This document shows positions 26,993 through 36,150 of a stretch of 64,000 nt of DNA, piece by piece; position 1 is the first letter of the stretch, and each line of letters begins with the position of its first letter. The notes under the pieces were generated by a model. The model made no database searches, was not told the origin of the DNA, and worked only from the letters and a program-made list of their open reading frames with translations. This DNA is from an uncultured Candidatus Entotheonella sp. Its GTDB lineage: Bacteria; Tectomicrobia; Entotheonellia; Entotheonellales; Entotheonellaceae. Location: positions 1,723,300 through 1,787,299 of the forward strand of contig OX639990.1 in NCBI GenBank assembly GCA_951828535.1, read 5' to 3'. A program made the position numbers and the translations under genes.

Positions 26993-27880
26993 ATGCCAAC
27001 CATCCCGTTTTTCATTGTGGATGTATTCGCGGAGGAGAAATACGCCGGCAACCAGCTTGCCGTGTTCGCCGAGGCCGCTGCGCTTTCCAGCGCCGATATG
27101 CAGCGGCTCGCCAAGGAAATGCACTTCTCGGAGAGCACCTTTCTGCTGTCCCGCGAGCCGCGGGACGGCGGTTACGACGTGCGTATTTTCACCCCGGAGG
27201 CGGAGATCCCCTTTGCCGGCCACCCAACGCTGGGCACGGCGTTCGTGATCCAACAAGAGATTGTCAAGGCGCCCGTCGACGCCATCATCCTCAATCTGCC
27301 GGTCGGCCCGATTCCGGTCACCTTTACGTACCTGCTCGATGACCCTGACATCCTGTGGATGCGGCAGCCGGCGCCGGTGTTTGGCGCCACGTTCGCCCCC
27401 GAGTCCCTGGCGCCGGTACTCGGTCTCGATATGACGGCGTTGGATACGCGTTTCCCGGCACAGGAAGTGTCCACCGGCCTGCCGTTCGTCATCGTGCCGC
27501 TGCAGAATCTGGCGGCCCTGAAACAGGTCAAGGTGGATCAAGACCGCTGTCTGACCCTGCTGGCGGATGCGCAGGCCAAGGCGCTGCTGGTCTTCAGCCC
27601 CGAAACAGTTCAACGCCGCAACGACCTCAGCGTGCGGGTGTTCGCGGACTATTATGGGGTGCCGGAGGACCCGGCCACCGGTAGCGCCAACGGCTGTCTG
27701 GCGGCGTATCTGACCCGGCACCGTTATTTCAGTACGGATCGCATCGACATTCGTGTCGAGCAGGGCCACGCCGTTGGCCGCCCTTCCCTGCTTTACCTCA
27801 AGGCGAGCGATGACGCCGACGGCATCACCGTGTCGGTCGGCGGCGGGGTGAAGATGATCGCCCACGGGTCTTTTCTCTGA
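26993..27880 (+). CDS. PhzF family isomerase-like protein
   Basis: 295 residues from ATG 26993. It has the diaminopimelate-epimerase-like fold of PhzF: PFFIVDVFAEEKYAGNQLAVF at the N-terminus, the acid/base glutamate in MHFSESTF (Glu47), EIPFAGHPTLGTAFV, and DPATGSANGCLAAYL. PhzF isomerises a phenazine precursor, but most relatives outside phenazine clusters have unknown substrates, and no other phenazine gene is nearby. Confidence 0.85.
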   Translation: MPTIPFFIVDVFAEEKYAGNQLAVFAEAAALSSADMQRLAKEMHFSESTFLLSREPRDGGYDVRIFTPEAEIPFAGHPTLGTAFVIQQEIVKAPVDAIILNLPVGPIPVTFTYLLDDPDILWMRQPAPVFGATFAPESLAPVLGLDMTALDTRFPAQEVSTGLPFVIVPLQNLAALKQVKVDQDRCLTLLADAQAKALLVFSPETVQRRNDLSVRVFADYYGVPEDPATGSANGCLAAYLTRHRYFSTDRIDIRVEQGHAVGRPSLLYLKASDDADGITVSVGGGVKMIAHGSFL

Positions 27881-28852
27881 TCAGGCGTGCAGCAACCGCA
27901 TCAGGTCGTCGGGGTAAGGATTCAGGTAGGTCTGCGCTTCCGCGTAGGGACACGGGTGGCGGCGGAAGTGATCGCGCAACAAGTCCAGCGGTGCGGTCAG
28001 CGGCACGAACCCCTGCCGGTAATCGTCGATGCACGCCGTCAAGGCAGCTTTTTCGGGCTTGCCGAGGTGCTGCTTGAGATACCCCTGGACGTGGGACAGA
28101 ACGTTGGCGTGCTTCCTGCGGGTCGCCCTGACCTTCAAACCAGCCATGAACAAATCGCCGTAAGCGTCCAGAAATTCCTCGCCCAGCCCCTCGCCGCAGC
28201 GCGCCACCATGCGTCCGAGCGTTTGATAATGCGACCTGCTGTGCGCCATCAGCGACAGCTTGCTGCGCGTGTGGAACTGCACCATGTCCCGCGGCGCCGG
28301 ATTCGACGCCAAAAACCGACGCCAGCGATGGCAGGCATACACTCGCTCGATGAAATGCTCCCGCAGTCCCGGGTCCTGCAGGCGGCCCTCCTCCTCCACA
28401 GGCAGTAACGGCCAACGCGCCATCAGAGCCTGGGCGAACAGGCCGCGCCCGCTGCGTCGTGGCCTTCCCGACGAGCCGTACACCCTTATCCCCCTCATGC
28501 CACACGACGGCGAATTCTTTTTCAGAACGTAGCCGTGCAGTCCCAACTCGGCGAGTTGGGACAAACGTTGCGTTGCGAAACGTTGCATGGGCGCCGTGAG
28601 ATCATGTCCCGACACCGTGGCGACCAGACTCGGCGCCGTCACGTCACCCACCAAACGCAGCGTTTCCCGCGGCGTGCCGAGGCCGATCTCCATCTCCGGG
28701 CAGACGGGCACCCAGCAGAAATACCGCCCCAGCGTGTCGATAATGAAAGAGTCGGCCTTGTGGCCGCCGTCGTAGCGCACCCGCTGCCCCAGCAGGCAGG
28801 CGGAAACGCCGACGCGAATTGGAGAAACAGGGGCCTCCGGTTGGTCCATCAT
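27881..28852 (-). CDS. DUF523 and DUF1722 domain protein (YbgA-like)
   Basis: 323 residues from ATG 28852 (a second ATG follows directly). The N-terminal DUF523 domain (about 10-145) has VGVSACLLGQRVRYDGGHK, WVPVCPEMEIGLGTPRET and LKKNSPSCGM with conserved cysteines. The C-terminal DUF1722/YbgA domain starts near HFIERVYACHRWRRF and contains MVQFHTRSKLSLMAHS. Both domains are widespread, and this fusion is common; the cysteines suggest an Fe-S or metal site. Its stop abuts the phzF-like gene end. Confidence 0.85.
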   Translation of the reverse strand: MMDQPEAPVSPIRVGVSACLLGQRVRYDGGHKADSFIIDTLGRYFCWVPVCPEMEIGLGTPRETLRLVGDVTAPSLVATVSGHDLTAPMQRFATQRLSQLAELGLHGYVLKKNSPSCGMRGIRVYGSSGRPRRSGRGLFAQALMARWPLLPVEEEGRLQDPGLREHFIERVYACHRWRRFLASNPAPRDMVQFHTRSKLSLMAHSRSHYQTLGRMVARCGEGLGEEFLDAYGDLFMAGLKVRATRRKHANVLSHVQGYLKQHLGKPEKAALTACIDDYRQGFVPLTAPLDLLRDHFRRHPCPYAEAQTYLNPYPDDLMRLLHA

Positions 28853-28983
28853 GACTGCCTTTCGCTGGCGCCGGGCAAGGCCGCCGTCTGGCAAGCGCCG
28901 GACCCTTCGGCTATGATGTCCGTTCTTCTCAAACCCTCAGTTTTAATTACGGATGCGAACCGTGCGTCGCAAGGAGGCGAGGC

Positions 28984-30084
28984 GTGAAAATTACCGATGT
29001 AAGCGTCACCATGTTTAACTGGAACAGTCCCCAGTGGCGGACGGGAAGCGGCTCTTTCGGGGGCACCAGGCTTTTGGGCGTGTTGACGGTGCACACCGAC
29101 GAGGGCGTGGAGGGGCATGCCTTTCTCGGCTCCTCGCGGCAGGGTGCCGACGCGCATGCGGGGCCGCTGATGGAATTCATCAAGCCGGCCATCGTGGGCG
29201 CCAACCCCCTGGACAGCGGCGCCATCTGGCAGCGCATGTGGAAGATGAACCGCTCCGTGTCCACCAATTCCATCGGCGCGGTGGACGTTGCCCTGTGGGA
29301 CATCGCCGGCAAGGTGGCCGGTCTGCCCATCCACCGCCTGTTGGGAACCTGCCGCGACCGCGTGCCGGCCTATGCCAGCTCGGGCTGGCTGCCGACCCCC
29401 GAAGCTTACGGCGAGGAGGCCTGCCACTTTCAGTCCCTGGGATGGCCCGCCTACAAGATTCACCCCCACGGCGTGCCCCAAAACGACATCAAAATCTGCC
29501 AGGCAGTCCGCCGCGCCGTCGGCGACGACATGGTGTTGATGTTGGATTCCATGTGGGCTTACGGCTATGAAGACGCCATGCGGGTGGGCCGCGCCATCGA
29601 AGCGCTGAATTATTTCTGGTACGAAGATCCGCTCGTCGAGGAGGACATCTACAACTACGTCAAGCTGCGCAACAAACTGGACATTCCCATCATGTCCACC
29701 GAATACGCCCCCGGTCGCCTGTACGGCATGGCGCAGTGGGTGCAGCAAATGGCCACCGACATTCTGCGCGGCGACGTGGCGGTGACGGGCGGCATCACGC
29801 CGCTGGTCAAAATCGCCCACATGGCCGAGGCGTTCCGCATGAAGTTCGAGATTCACCACGGCGGCAATTCGCTCAACAACGTCGCCAACCTGCACGTCAC
29901 CATGGCCATCCCCAACTGCGATTACTACGAGGTGTTCCCGGCCAGCGGCGCCAACAAGTACGCGCTGGTGGAGGACATCGAGGTAGATGATCAGGGATAC
30001 GTTTATGCGCCCGAGAAGCCGGGCCTGGGGTATGAGATCGACTGGGCTTTGGTGGAACGGGAAAAGGTGCAAGTCGTCAGATAG
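28984..30084 (+). CDS. Mandelate racemase/muconate lactonizing enzyme family protein
   Basis: 366 residues, enolase superfamily. The N-terminal capping domain is followed by NSIGAVDVALWDIAGKVAGLPIHRLLG. Barrel residues visible: Lys in WPAYKIHPHG, the Mg ligands Asp in LMLDSMWAYG, Glu in FWYEDPL and Glu in IMSTEYAPG, and His in FEIHHGGNSLNN. This arrangement fits acid-sugar dehydratases or racemases better than muconate cycloisomerase. The start is a GTG at 28984 after AAGGAGGCGAGGC; no ATG fits better. Confidence 0.87.
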   Translation: MKITDVSVTMFNWNSPQWRTGSGSFGGTRLLGVLTVHTDEGVEGHAFLGSSRQGADAHAGPLMEFIKPAIVGANPLDSGAIWQRMWKMNRSVSTNSIGAVDVALWDIAGKVAGLPIHRLLGTCRDRVPAYASSGWLPTPEAYGEEACHFQSLGWPAYKIHPHGVPQNDIKICQAVRRAVGDDMVLMLDSMWAYGYEDAMRVGRAIEALNYFWYEDPLVEEDIYNYVKLRNKLDIPIMSTEYAPGRLYGMAQWVQQMATDILRGDVAVTGGITPLVKIAHMAEAFRMKFEIHHGGNSLNNVANLHVTMAIPNCDYYEVFPASGANKYALVEDIEVDDQGYVYAPEKPGLGYEIDWALVEREKVQVVR

Positions 30085-30093
30085 GCCGCGCGC

Positions 30094-30984
30094 CTATTCT
30101 CCCTCCGGCTCGCCGCGCTGCTCGCGCAGGTAGCGCTGCAGCTCGGCGGCCAGGTCGTCGCCGCTGACAACGTCCTCCGGCAGCAGCAAAGGCCCCGAAT
30201 CGGCGCGCGCCTGCTGGCGCTCGAGCTTCTTCACGTGGGCGGCGATCTTGGGGTCCTGGGCAATCGCCTCGGCAACCCGCTCTTCAAACTCCCGCGTTTC
30301 CTCTTCCAGCTCCGGAAAGTCGGCCGGCAACCCGACGATTTCCAGGCCGCGCCGCACCAGGGCGAGCATGCCCTTGGGATTCGGCGTCACGGAAATGTAG
30401 TACGGCATGTTGGCCCAAAGGCTCGCCGAGGTGAATTGGTTGCGGCGCAGCTTGTCGTGCAAGACGCCGATCATCCCCGTGGGCCCTTCGTAGCGCGAGC
30501 CGCTGCCCAGGCCCAACGTACGCGACAGTTCGGGATCGGTTGCCGAACCGGAAAACCGCACCGGCGCCGAATACAGCACGTCAGCCCACAGCGCTCCCAG
30601 GGTGACGGTCTGGAACACGTTGCAACGCTGCGTCAGGTCCATCATCAGGTCGGTAAACGTGCGCCACTTGAGGTGCGGCTCAACGCCGACCCCGATAATC
30701 ACGTCGTGCTCAAGCTGTGGCTGGCGGCTAAGAAAGAATTCGTTCGCCGGCCAGATAATCTCTCGCTGATCGTTATCATTGTACTGCGCCTGCGGCCGCT
30801 GATCGGCAAAGCTGTAGAAATCCTCCGGGTCAATCTGGGCAATGCACTCCGCTTCCAAGTGCTCTACCAGAAAACGGCCCGCCGCGATGGCAACCCCGGC
30901 GGCATCGCTCCAGCCCGAGAAGGTCAACAGCAGATGCGGCTGGCGCAAGCCTGACAGGTCTTCCTCAATTCTCAGCGCGTCCAT
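30094..30984 (-). CDS. PAC2 family protein
   Basis: 296 residues from ATG 30984 after GGAGGG. The PAC2 (proteasome assembly chaperone-like, DUF75) core includes PHLLLTFSGWSDAAGVAIAAGRFLVEHL, FADQRPQAQYNDNDQREIIWP, and GPTGMIGVLHDKLRRN. The C-terminal 80 residues are charged and helical. Function in bacteria is not established. It is the last gene of a minus-strand run with an alpha/beta hydrolase and tmk. Confidence 0.82.
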   Translation of the reverse strand: MDALRIEEDLSGLRQPHLLLTFSGWSDAAGVAIAAGRFLVEHLEAECIAQIDPEDFYSFADQRPQAQYNDNDQREIIWPANEFFLSRQPQLEHDVIIGVGVEPHLKWRTFTDLMMDLTQRCNVFQTVTLGALWADVLYSAPVRFSGSATDPELSRTLGLGSGSRYEGPTGMIGVLHDKLRRNQFTSASLWANMPYYISVTPNPKGMLALVRRGLEIVGLPADFPELEEETREFEERVAEAIAQDPKIAAHVKKLERQQARADSGPLLLPEDVVSGDDLAAELQRYLREQRGEPEGE

Positions 30985-31025
30985 GATGACAACCCTCCTT
31001 TGTGCGTGCGGCTCTCCAACGGCGC

Positions 31026-31904
31026 TCAGGCATTTTCCCGTAGGAAGTCCCCCACCACCTCCAGAAATTTGTCCAACTGATCGTGATGCACCCAGTGACC
31101 GGCCTGCGCGACGTTCACGCAGCAGGCGTTGGGGAATGCCTGGGCGCGTCCGTCCAGCATCGGGTCGCTGGCCCAACTCTCCAGACCCCGCAGCAACAGC
31201 GTCGGGCAGGTGACCCGGCCCCAGATACCCTTGGCTTCTTCCAGGTTGAAGGAATAGGGCGATTGCGACCGCACGTAATTGTCGAACTTCCAGGTGTAGG
31301 TGCCGTCTTCGTTGCGGTAGGTGCCGTGCAGCGTCAGGTGATACGCCTGCTCGGCGCTCAGGTGCTTGTTCGCCTCCTGCATACGCTGCACCGCTTCGTC
31401 GAGGCTGGGGTAGCGGCGCACGTGGCGACCGGCAAACGCCTGCATCTGGGCAATCCAGTCGTGCATGCGCTGGTGCGCCGGACCCTGGCGAATGTGCTTG
31501 GGCGGCGGACCGAGCCCCTCGATGGAGACAAGCTGCTTGACGCGGTCGGGATAAATGCCGCTGTACTGGCAGGCAATGCCGCCGCCCAGGGAGTGGCCGA
31601 CGAGCGTGATGGGGAACAATCGCAAGTGCTCAAGCAACTGCGCCACGTCGAGAACGTAGTCGATGAGGGCATACTGCCCACCGCGCGACCATTCCGAGTC
31701 GCCGTGACCGCGCAGGTCGGGGGCGATGATGTGATATTGCTCGCGCAGTTCCTGCGCTACCCAGTCCCAGTTGCGGCAGTGGTCCCGGCCACCGTGGATG
31801 AGGACCATCGGCGGCGCGCTGGCATTGCCCCAGTCCACATAGTGCAGCTTCAACCGCTGTGAATAAAAAACGTGCGAGGTCGGCCCGATGACGCGCTCGA
31901 TCAT
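31026..31904 (-). CDS. Alpha/beta hydrolase
   Basis: 292 residues from ATG 31904. Oxyanion-hole HGG (PPMVLIHGGRDH), APDLRGHGDSEW, nucleophile elbow VGHSLGGGIACQ with Ser, and the catalytic His in AQAGHWVHHDQ near the C-terminus. This is the esterase/C-C hydrolase/haloalkane dehalogenase-like branch; the substrate is unknown. The start lies one base beyond the tmk stop, so the two are almost certainly cotranscribed. Confidence 0.86.
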   Translation of the reverse strand: MIERVIGPTSHVFYSQRLKLHYVDWGNASAPPMVLIHGGRDHCRNWDWVAQELREQYHIIAPDLRGHGDSEWSRGGQYALIDYVLDVAQLLEHLRLFPITLVGHSLGGGIACQYSGIYPDRVKQLVSIEGLGPPPKHIRQGPAHQRMHDWIAQMQAFAGRHVRRYPSLDEAVQRMQEANKHLSAEQAYHLTLHGTYRNEDGTYTWKFDNYVRSQSPYSFNLEEAKGIWGRVTCPTLLLRGLESWASDPMLDGRAQAFPNACCVNVAQAGHWVHHDQLDKFLEVVGDFLRENA

Positions 31905-31905
31905 G

Positions 31906-32541
31906 TCAGCCCCCGGTCTGTACGCGGCGCTGCAGCAATTGCTGTGTTTCCCGGCGCACCTGCAACTGCACCACCTGCGGCTCCTGATTCGCCGGAATGC
32001 GCCTGAGATACGGAAAGTCCATGGCGTCAAAAATGCCGGCCACCTGCTCCAGATAATCCAGCCGTTCGAAATGCGACGGCGTGCCGCGTTGCGTCAGGCG
32101 ACGCCAGCCCGTCTCGGGCGGCAAATCCAACAGCAACAACAGATCGGGCGGCGGCGCAAACGCCTCATTGCGCGCCTGAATGTCTTGCGGGTCACAGCCC
32201 AGGGCGCCCTGATACGCCATCGTCGAAAAATAGTAACGATCCAACAGGACGATTTGTTTCCGATCCAACGCCGGCCGGATACGTTGATCGACGTGTTCCC
32301 GCCGGTCGTTCAGGAACCATTCCAGTTCCGTGGCCGGCGTTACACCGCCACGCCCGTGCACCATGAGTTGCCGTAGCCTTTGCCCCCACGGCCCCTCGGT
32401 GGGCTCCCGGAGGCGCACAACGTCCTGGCCTTGCTGGAGCATGTGATCGTACAGGAGCCCCAATTGCGTCGTTTTGCCCGCACCATCCAGGCCCTCGAAA
32501 ACGATCAGCAGTCCGCGGCACGGATTTGCTGGTTGATTCAT
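31906..32541 (-). CDS. tmk: Thymidylate kinase
   Basis: 211 residues. P-loop FEGLDGAGKTTQ (about 15-26), the DR(Y/H) motif LLDRYYFSTMAYQG, REPTEGPWGQRLR and LDLPPETGWRRL are all as in bacterial dTMP kinases, which make dTDP for DNA synthesis. The LID region has RGTPSHFERLDYLEQV. Some divergence in the substrate loop leaves open a paralogue, but length and motifs support the main function. Confidence 0.9.
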   Translation of the reverse strand: MNQPANPCRGLLIVFEGLDGAGKTTQLGLLYDHMLQQGQDVVRLREPTEGPWGQRLRQLMVHGRGGVTPATELEWFLNDRREHVDQRIRPALDRKQIVLLDRYYFSTMAYQGALGCDPQDIQARNEAFAPPPDLLLLLDLPPETGWRRLTQRGTPSHFERLDYLEQVAGIFDAMDFPYLRRIPANQEPQVVQLQVRRETQQLLQRRVQTGG

Positions 32542-32692
32542 GGCAATGGCGTTCCGGAATAGGACTGGAAAGTGAGCACGGCACGCCTTGCGTCCCGGCG
32601 GGACGGTATGGGATACTGCGCCGCCTGTCCTCCGGCCTTCGCCAGCGCAGGCCGCGGGGTGAAGATCAATTTTACCGGGAGACTTAAGATTC

Positions 32693-33001
32693 GTGCTGCA
32701 TAACCATTTATATCGTCTGGTCTACAGCTTAGGAATGCTGATGCTGCTTGCCGGCATGCAGCCCGGCGATTGGAGCATGACGGACGAGACGACCGTCGAC
32801 CTGGAACGTGCGCCGTCTGTGGCGGCTACCCAATACCGTCACCCGCGCGGGGCACAGCAGTATCGCTACGATGAAACCGAAGTCGACTTGGCGACCCCAA
32901 TGCCGGCGCCTACCCCCGAAACACCGCTAACCGCCCCGAACCCGGCGCCTGACGACACCCCCGAGAACGTTCCCGCCCCAGAAGAAGAACTGCCTCAATA
33001 G
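32693..33001 (+). CDS. Hypothetical exported proline-rich protein
   Basis: 102 residues from a GTG at 32693 preceded by GGGAG ten bases upstream. A hydrophobic N-terminus (LYRLVYSLGMLMLLAGM) could be a signal or anchor. The remainder is polar, with a C-terminal Pro/Glu/Ala tail (PMPAPTPETPLTAPNPAPDD). No family was recognised. It sits alone between two minus-strand operons, and coding is supported mainly by the signal-like start and ribosome site. Confidence 0.5.
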   Translation: MLHNHLYRLVYSLGMLMLLAGMQPGDWSMTDETTVDLERAPSVAATQYRHPRGAQQYRYDETEVDLATPMPAPTPETPLTAPNPAPDDTPENVPAPEEELPQ

Positions 33002-33052
33002 GTTCTGGATGCAGCTCGGATTAGCGCCGCGTAATCCTGCAATCAAACGCCC

Positions 33053-33886
33053 TCAGTCGTTCTGCGCTTGGCGCAGGGTCTCATTCATGCTGCCCGAGCG
33101 GAAACCCGCAAGGTCCACCGTGACGTAGGTGTATCCGATGGCCTTGAAATGTGCCACAAGCTCGCCGCGCAGGGGTTCCGAACAGAGGCGAAGCATGTCC
33201 TCCGGCAACACCTCGATGCGCGCCACGTTCTCATGGTGCCGCACCCGAAAAACCCGGAAATCGTGCCGCCGCAGAAACGCCTCTCCCTGCTCGACCGTGC
33301 TCAGTTTCTCGATCGTGATCAGTTGGCCGTAAGGCACCCGCGAGGCCAGGCAGGCAAAAGACGGCTTGCTCCAGGTCGGCAGATCCCAACGCTTGGAGAG
33401 GGTGCGGATTTCGTCCTTGCTGAGGTCCGCTTCATCGAGCGGCGCCCGCACGGCGTAATCCCGCGCCGCCTGCGCGCCGGGCCGGTGGTCGCCGCGGTCG
33501 TCCATCATGGCGCCGTACACCACGTGCTTAAAGCCCATGGATTCGGCCAGGGGATTGAGTTTGACGAACAATTCCGACTTGCAGAAGTAGCATCGGTTTT
33601 CAGGGTTCGCGGCATACTGCGGGTTGTCCATTTCGTCCGTGTTCACCAGCCGGTGCTCGATGCCGATACGTTTCGCCACATCTTGCGCCTCTTCCAGCTC
33701 CGCCTCCGGCAACGACGGCGATACCGCAGTGACGGCGATGGCCTTGTCGCCCAACGCCTCATAGGCGGCCTTGGCGAGCAGCGAACTGTCCACCCCGCCT
33801 GAAAACGCCACGATGACGCTTTCCATGTCGCGCAGCGCCTCCAACAACTTGTCGAGTTTCGCCTCGATGGTCGTGGTCGTGCTCAT
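33053..33886 (-). CDS. larE: ATP-dependent sacrificial sulfur transferase LarE
   Basis: 277 residues from ATG 33886. PP-loop ATPase motif VAFSGGVDSSLLAKAA (29-34 core), then CYFCKSELF (Cys99, Cys102) and WSKPSFACLASRVPYG (Cys179). LarE adds sulfur to the pyridinium dicarboxylate precursor of the nickel-pincer cofactor of lactate racemase. Three cysteines placed like this are reported for LarE forms carrying a [4Fe-4S] cluster rather than the single sacrificial cysteine type. No larA, larB or larC is seen in the window, so partners must be elsewhere or absent. Confidence 0.87.
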   Translation of the reverse strand: MSTTTTIEAKLDKLLEALRDMESVIVAFSGGVDSSLLAKAAYEALGDKAIAVTAVSPSLPEAELEEAQDVAKRIGIEHRLVNTDEMDNPQYAANPENRCYFCKSELFVKLNPLAESMGFKHVVYGAMMDDRGDHRPGAQAARDYAVRAPLDEADLSKDEIRTLSKRWDLPTWSKPSFACLASRVPYGQLITIEKLSTVEQGEAFLRRHDFRVFRVRHHENVARIEVLPEDMLRLCSEPLRGELVAHFKAIGYTYVTVDLAGFRSGSMNETLRQAQND

Positions 33887-33891
33887 AAGAC

Positions 33892-33932
33892 CTCCCCTCC
33901 CCAACTCCTCCCCTTGAGGGAGGGGCTGTGGG
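33892..33932. repeat. Short dispersed palindrome
   Basis: CTCCCCTCCCCAACTCCTCC followed by CCTTGAGGGAGGGG lies between larE and lipA. It resembles the CCCTC/GAGGG repeats near 8.0, 19.3 and 20.7 kb. Confidence 0.5.
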
Positions 33933-33973
33933 AAGACATGTGCGCCGCTCGGCAGGGTCGCAGCCAGCGCCAG

Positions 33974-34876
33974 TTATCCCATCACATGCAGCGTCTGAGC
34001 CGCCGCTTCCTGATTCGATGCATGGTAAGAACTGCGCACCAGTGGGCCGGACTCAACGTGCGCGAAGCCCAGCGCTTCGCCCTGGCGTTTGAGCTCGGCA
34101 AACTCGTCGGGGTGGTAGAACCGCTGTACCGGCAGATGCCGTAGCGACGGACGCAGATACTGGCCGATGGTCAGCAGATCGCAGCAGGCGTCCCGTAAAT
34201 CTCGCATCGTGTCGACGATCTCCTCGGGTTCCTCCCCGAGGCCGACCATGAGGCCGGATTTGGTGCGCATGGCGGCATCGATGTCCTTGACCCGCCGCAG
34301 CAGCTCCAGAGACCGCTCGTATTTGGCCTGCGGCCTTACCGTGTCGTAGAGCCGGGCGATGCTCTCCATATTGTGATTCAAGACCTCGGGGCCGGCCTCC
34401 ACCACCTCGGCCAGCGCCTCCCAGTTGCCCTTGAAGTCGGGAATCAGCACCTCGATGCGGCATTCCGGCACCCGCTGCCGCACGCCTCGAATGACCGCCG
34501 CGAAAATATGGCTGCCGCCGTCATCCAGATCGTCCCGGTTCACCGAGGTCACCACCGCATAGCGCAACCCCAGCGTGGCAATCGTCTCGACCACGCGTTC
34601 GGGTTCCTCCTCGTCCACGCTTCCGGGCCGCCCCGTGCGCACGGCGCAAAAGCCGCAACTGCGCGTGCAGGTATCGCCGAGCAGCATAAGGGTCGCGCTT
34701 CTCTGCTCCCAGCACTCGCCGATGTTGGGGCACATGGCCTCCTCGCACACGGTGTGCAGGCGGTGTTGGCGAACCAGGCTTTTGACGTCCGAATACGTCT
34801 TGCCGGTGGGTAGCTTGACGCGCAACCAAGCGGGCTTCGGCGGTTGCGGGCGGGTTTCGAGCTGGACCAATTGCAC
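33974..34876 (-). CDS. lipA: Lipoyl synthase
   Basis: 300 residues. The auxiliary cluster cysteines are Cys44, Cys49 and Cys55 ([15 protein letters not shown]) and the radical-SAM cluster cysteines Cys70, Cys74 and Cys77 ([13 protein letters not shown]). The C-terminal RSSYHAS supplies the serine ligand. LipA inserts two sulfurs into octanoyl chains on 2-oxoacid dehydrogenase E2 and glycine-cleavage H proteins. Start is a GTG after GGGAGACATCC. No lipB is adjacent. Confidence 0.95.
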   Translation of the reverse strand: MQLVQLETRPQPPKPAWLRVKLPTGKTYSDVKSLVRQHRLHTVCEEAMCPNIGECWEQRSATLMLLGDTCTRSCGFCAVRTGRPGSVDEEEPERVVETIATLGLRYAVVTSVNRDDLDDGGSHIFAAVIRGVRQRVPECRIEVLIPDFKGNWEALAEVVEAGPEVLNHNMESIARLYDTVRPQAKYERSLELLRRVKDIDAAMRTKSGLMVGLGEEPEEIVDTMRDLRDACCDLLTIGQYLRPSLRHLPVQRFYHPDEFAELKRQGEALGFAHVESGPLVRSSYHASNQEAAAQTLHVMG

Positions 34877-34893
34877 GGATGTCTCCCGATGGT

Positions 34894-36024
34894 CTACGAC
34901 GCCGTAGCCTCCGCAACGGCCTCGCGGCGCCCGTCATGGCTGCGTTTGTGGCGGGTAGCCTGCACCTTGCCGATGCGCCGCTCGCGGATGATCTCGGCCA
35001 TGACGCTGATGCAGATTTCCTCCGGCGAATCGGCGCCGATGTTCAGACCGACCGGCGCGTGCACGCGGTCGAGGTAATGGCGGTCGATGCCCTTAGATTC
35101 CAGACGCTGCCACATTTTGGCGATCTTGCTCTTGCTGCCGATCATGCCGAGGTAGCGGGCGCCGCAGTCGTAAATCTGCTCCAAAATATGCTGGTCGTGC
35201 TGGTGGCCGCGCGTCACGAGGACCACGTAATCGTCGTGGCCAAAATCGAACGCCTCGCGGACCTGGTCGAACTCCATGACGACCGTGGCGTCGGCTTCCG
35301 GGAAGCGCTCCGTGTTGGCAAAGGCCGGGCGGTCGTCGATGACCTTGGCCCTGAAACCGGCCAGCTTGGCGGCGCGTACCAGGAAGAATGACACGTGCCC
35401 GCCCCCAAAGACCCACACGGTCGGTGTGGGGAGGACCGGTTCAAGAAAAATTTGCAGGGTGTCACCGGAAGCGGCGGCGTAGGACTCGATGGCAAAGTTT
35501 TCGCCCCGCAACACGTCCTGGCCGCGTTGTACCACAAAGCTTTCGAGATCGGCGTTGCCCAAGGAGCCGACCGTGCTGCCACCGTCGGTGAGCAGGAGCT
35601 TGCGGCGTCCCTCCGGGAAATCGGGGTGGTCGGTGAGAATCGTCGCCAACGTGCCGCGGTGCCCGGACTCCTTGAGGTCGAGAATGGTGCGGAACACGTC
35701 CTGGCCGCGCTCCGGCAACGGCTCCGTCAGGATTTCCACCACGCCGCCGCAATTGAGGCCGCTCTCGCCGGCGTATTTCTCCGTCAGGATGAATTTCTGG
35801 ATACGGCTCTTGCCCGCCTCCATCACCTCGCGGGCTTCCGTCCACACGTCCGCTTCCAGACAGCCGCCGCCGACCGTGCCGATGATTTTCCCTTCCGGCG
35901 TCACCAGCATTTTGCTCTTTTCGCTCATCGGCAACGACCCCTTCGACGAGATAATCGTCGACAGCGCCGCCTGCTCGCCTCGTTCAAGTATGTCAATCGC
36001 CGCCTGAAAAACGTTATCCGCCAC
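34894..36024 (-). CDS. XdhC/CoxI family protein
   Basis: 376 residues from GTG 36024 after GAGGAGGG. The XdhC_CoxI N-terminal domain shows [20 protein letters not shown] and [15 protein letters not shown]; the C-terminal Rossmann part starts [24 protein letters not shown] and includes [16 protein letters not shown] and [24 protein letters not shown]. Family members sulfurate or insert molybdenum cofactor into xanthine dehydrogenase-type enzymes. The enzyme served is not in the window. It lies 17 bp before lipA and may share its transcript. Confidence 0.85.
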   Translation of the reverse strand: MADNVFQAAIDILERGEQAALSTIISSKGSLPMSEKSKMLVTPEGKIIGTVGGGCLEADVWTEAREVMEAGKSRIQKFILTEKYAGESGLNCGGVVEILTEPLPERGQDVFRTILDLKESGHRGTLATILTDHPDFPEGRRKLLLTDGGSTVGSLGNADLESFVVQRGQDVLRGENFAIESYAAASGDTLQIFLEPVLPTPTVWVFGGGHVSFFLVRAAKLAGFRAKVIDDRPAFANTERFPEADATVVMEFDQVREAFDFGHDDYVVLVTRGHQHDQHILEQIYDCGARYLGMIGSKSKIAKMWQRLESKGIDRHYLDRVHAPVGLNIGADSPEEICISVMAEIIRERRIGKVQATRHKRSHDGRREAVAEATAS

Positions 36025-36150
36025 CCCTGAGCCCTCCTCGCATGGGTTGTCAATTCGGCGCTACATAGTACCTTACTGGCTCAAAACAAAGCAACCGCGC
36101 GGCGCTGGGCCAGCAGTCGGGGGTTCGCCGGCCGGAAAGCAGCGAAGGCG

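Noticed and set aside
28849-30072. 407-codon minus-strand frame opposite the enolase-superfamily gene
   Set aside because: Composition typical of antisense high-GC frames; the plus strand holds all active-site motifs.
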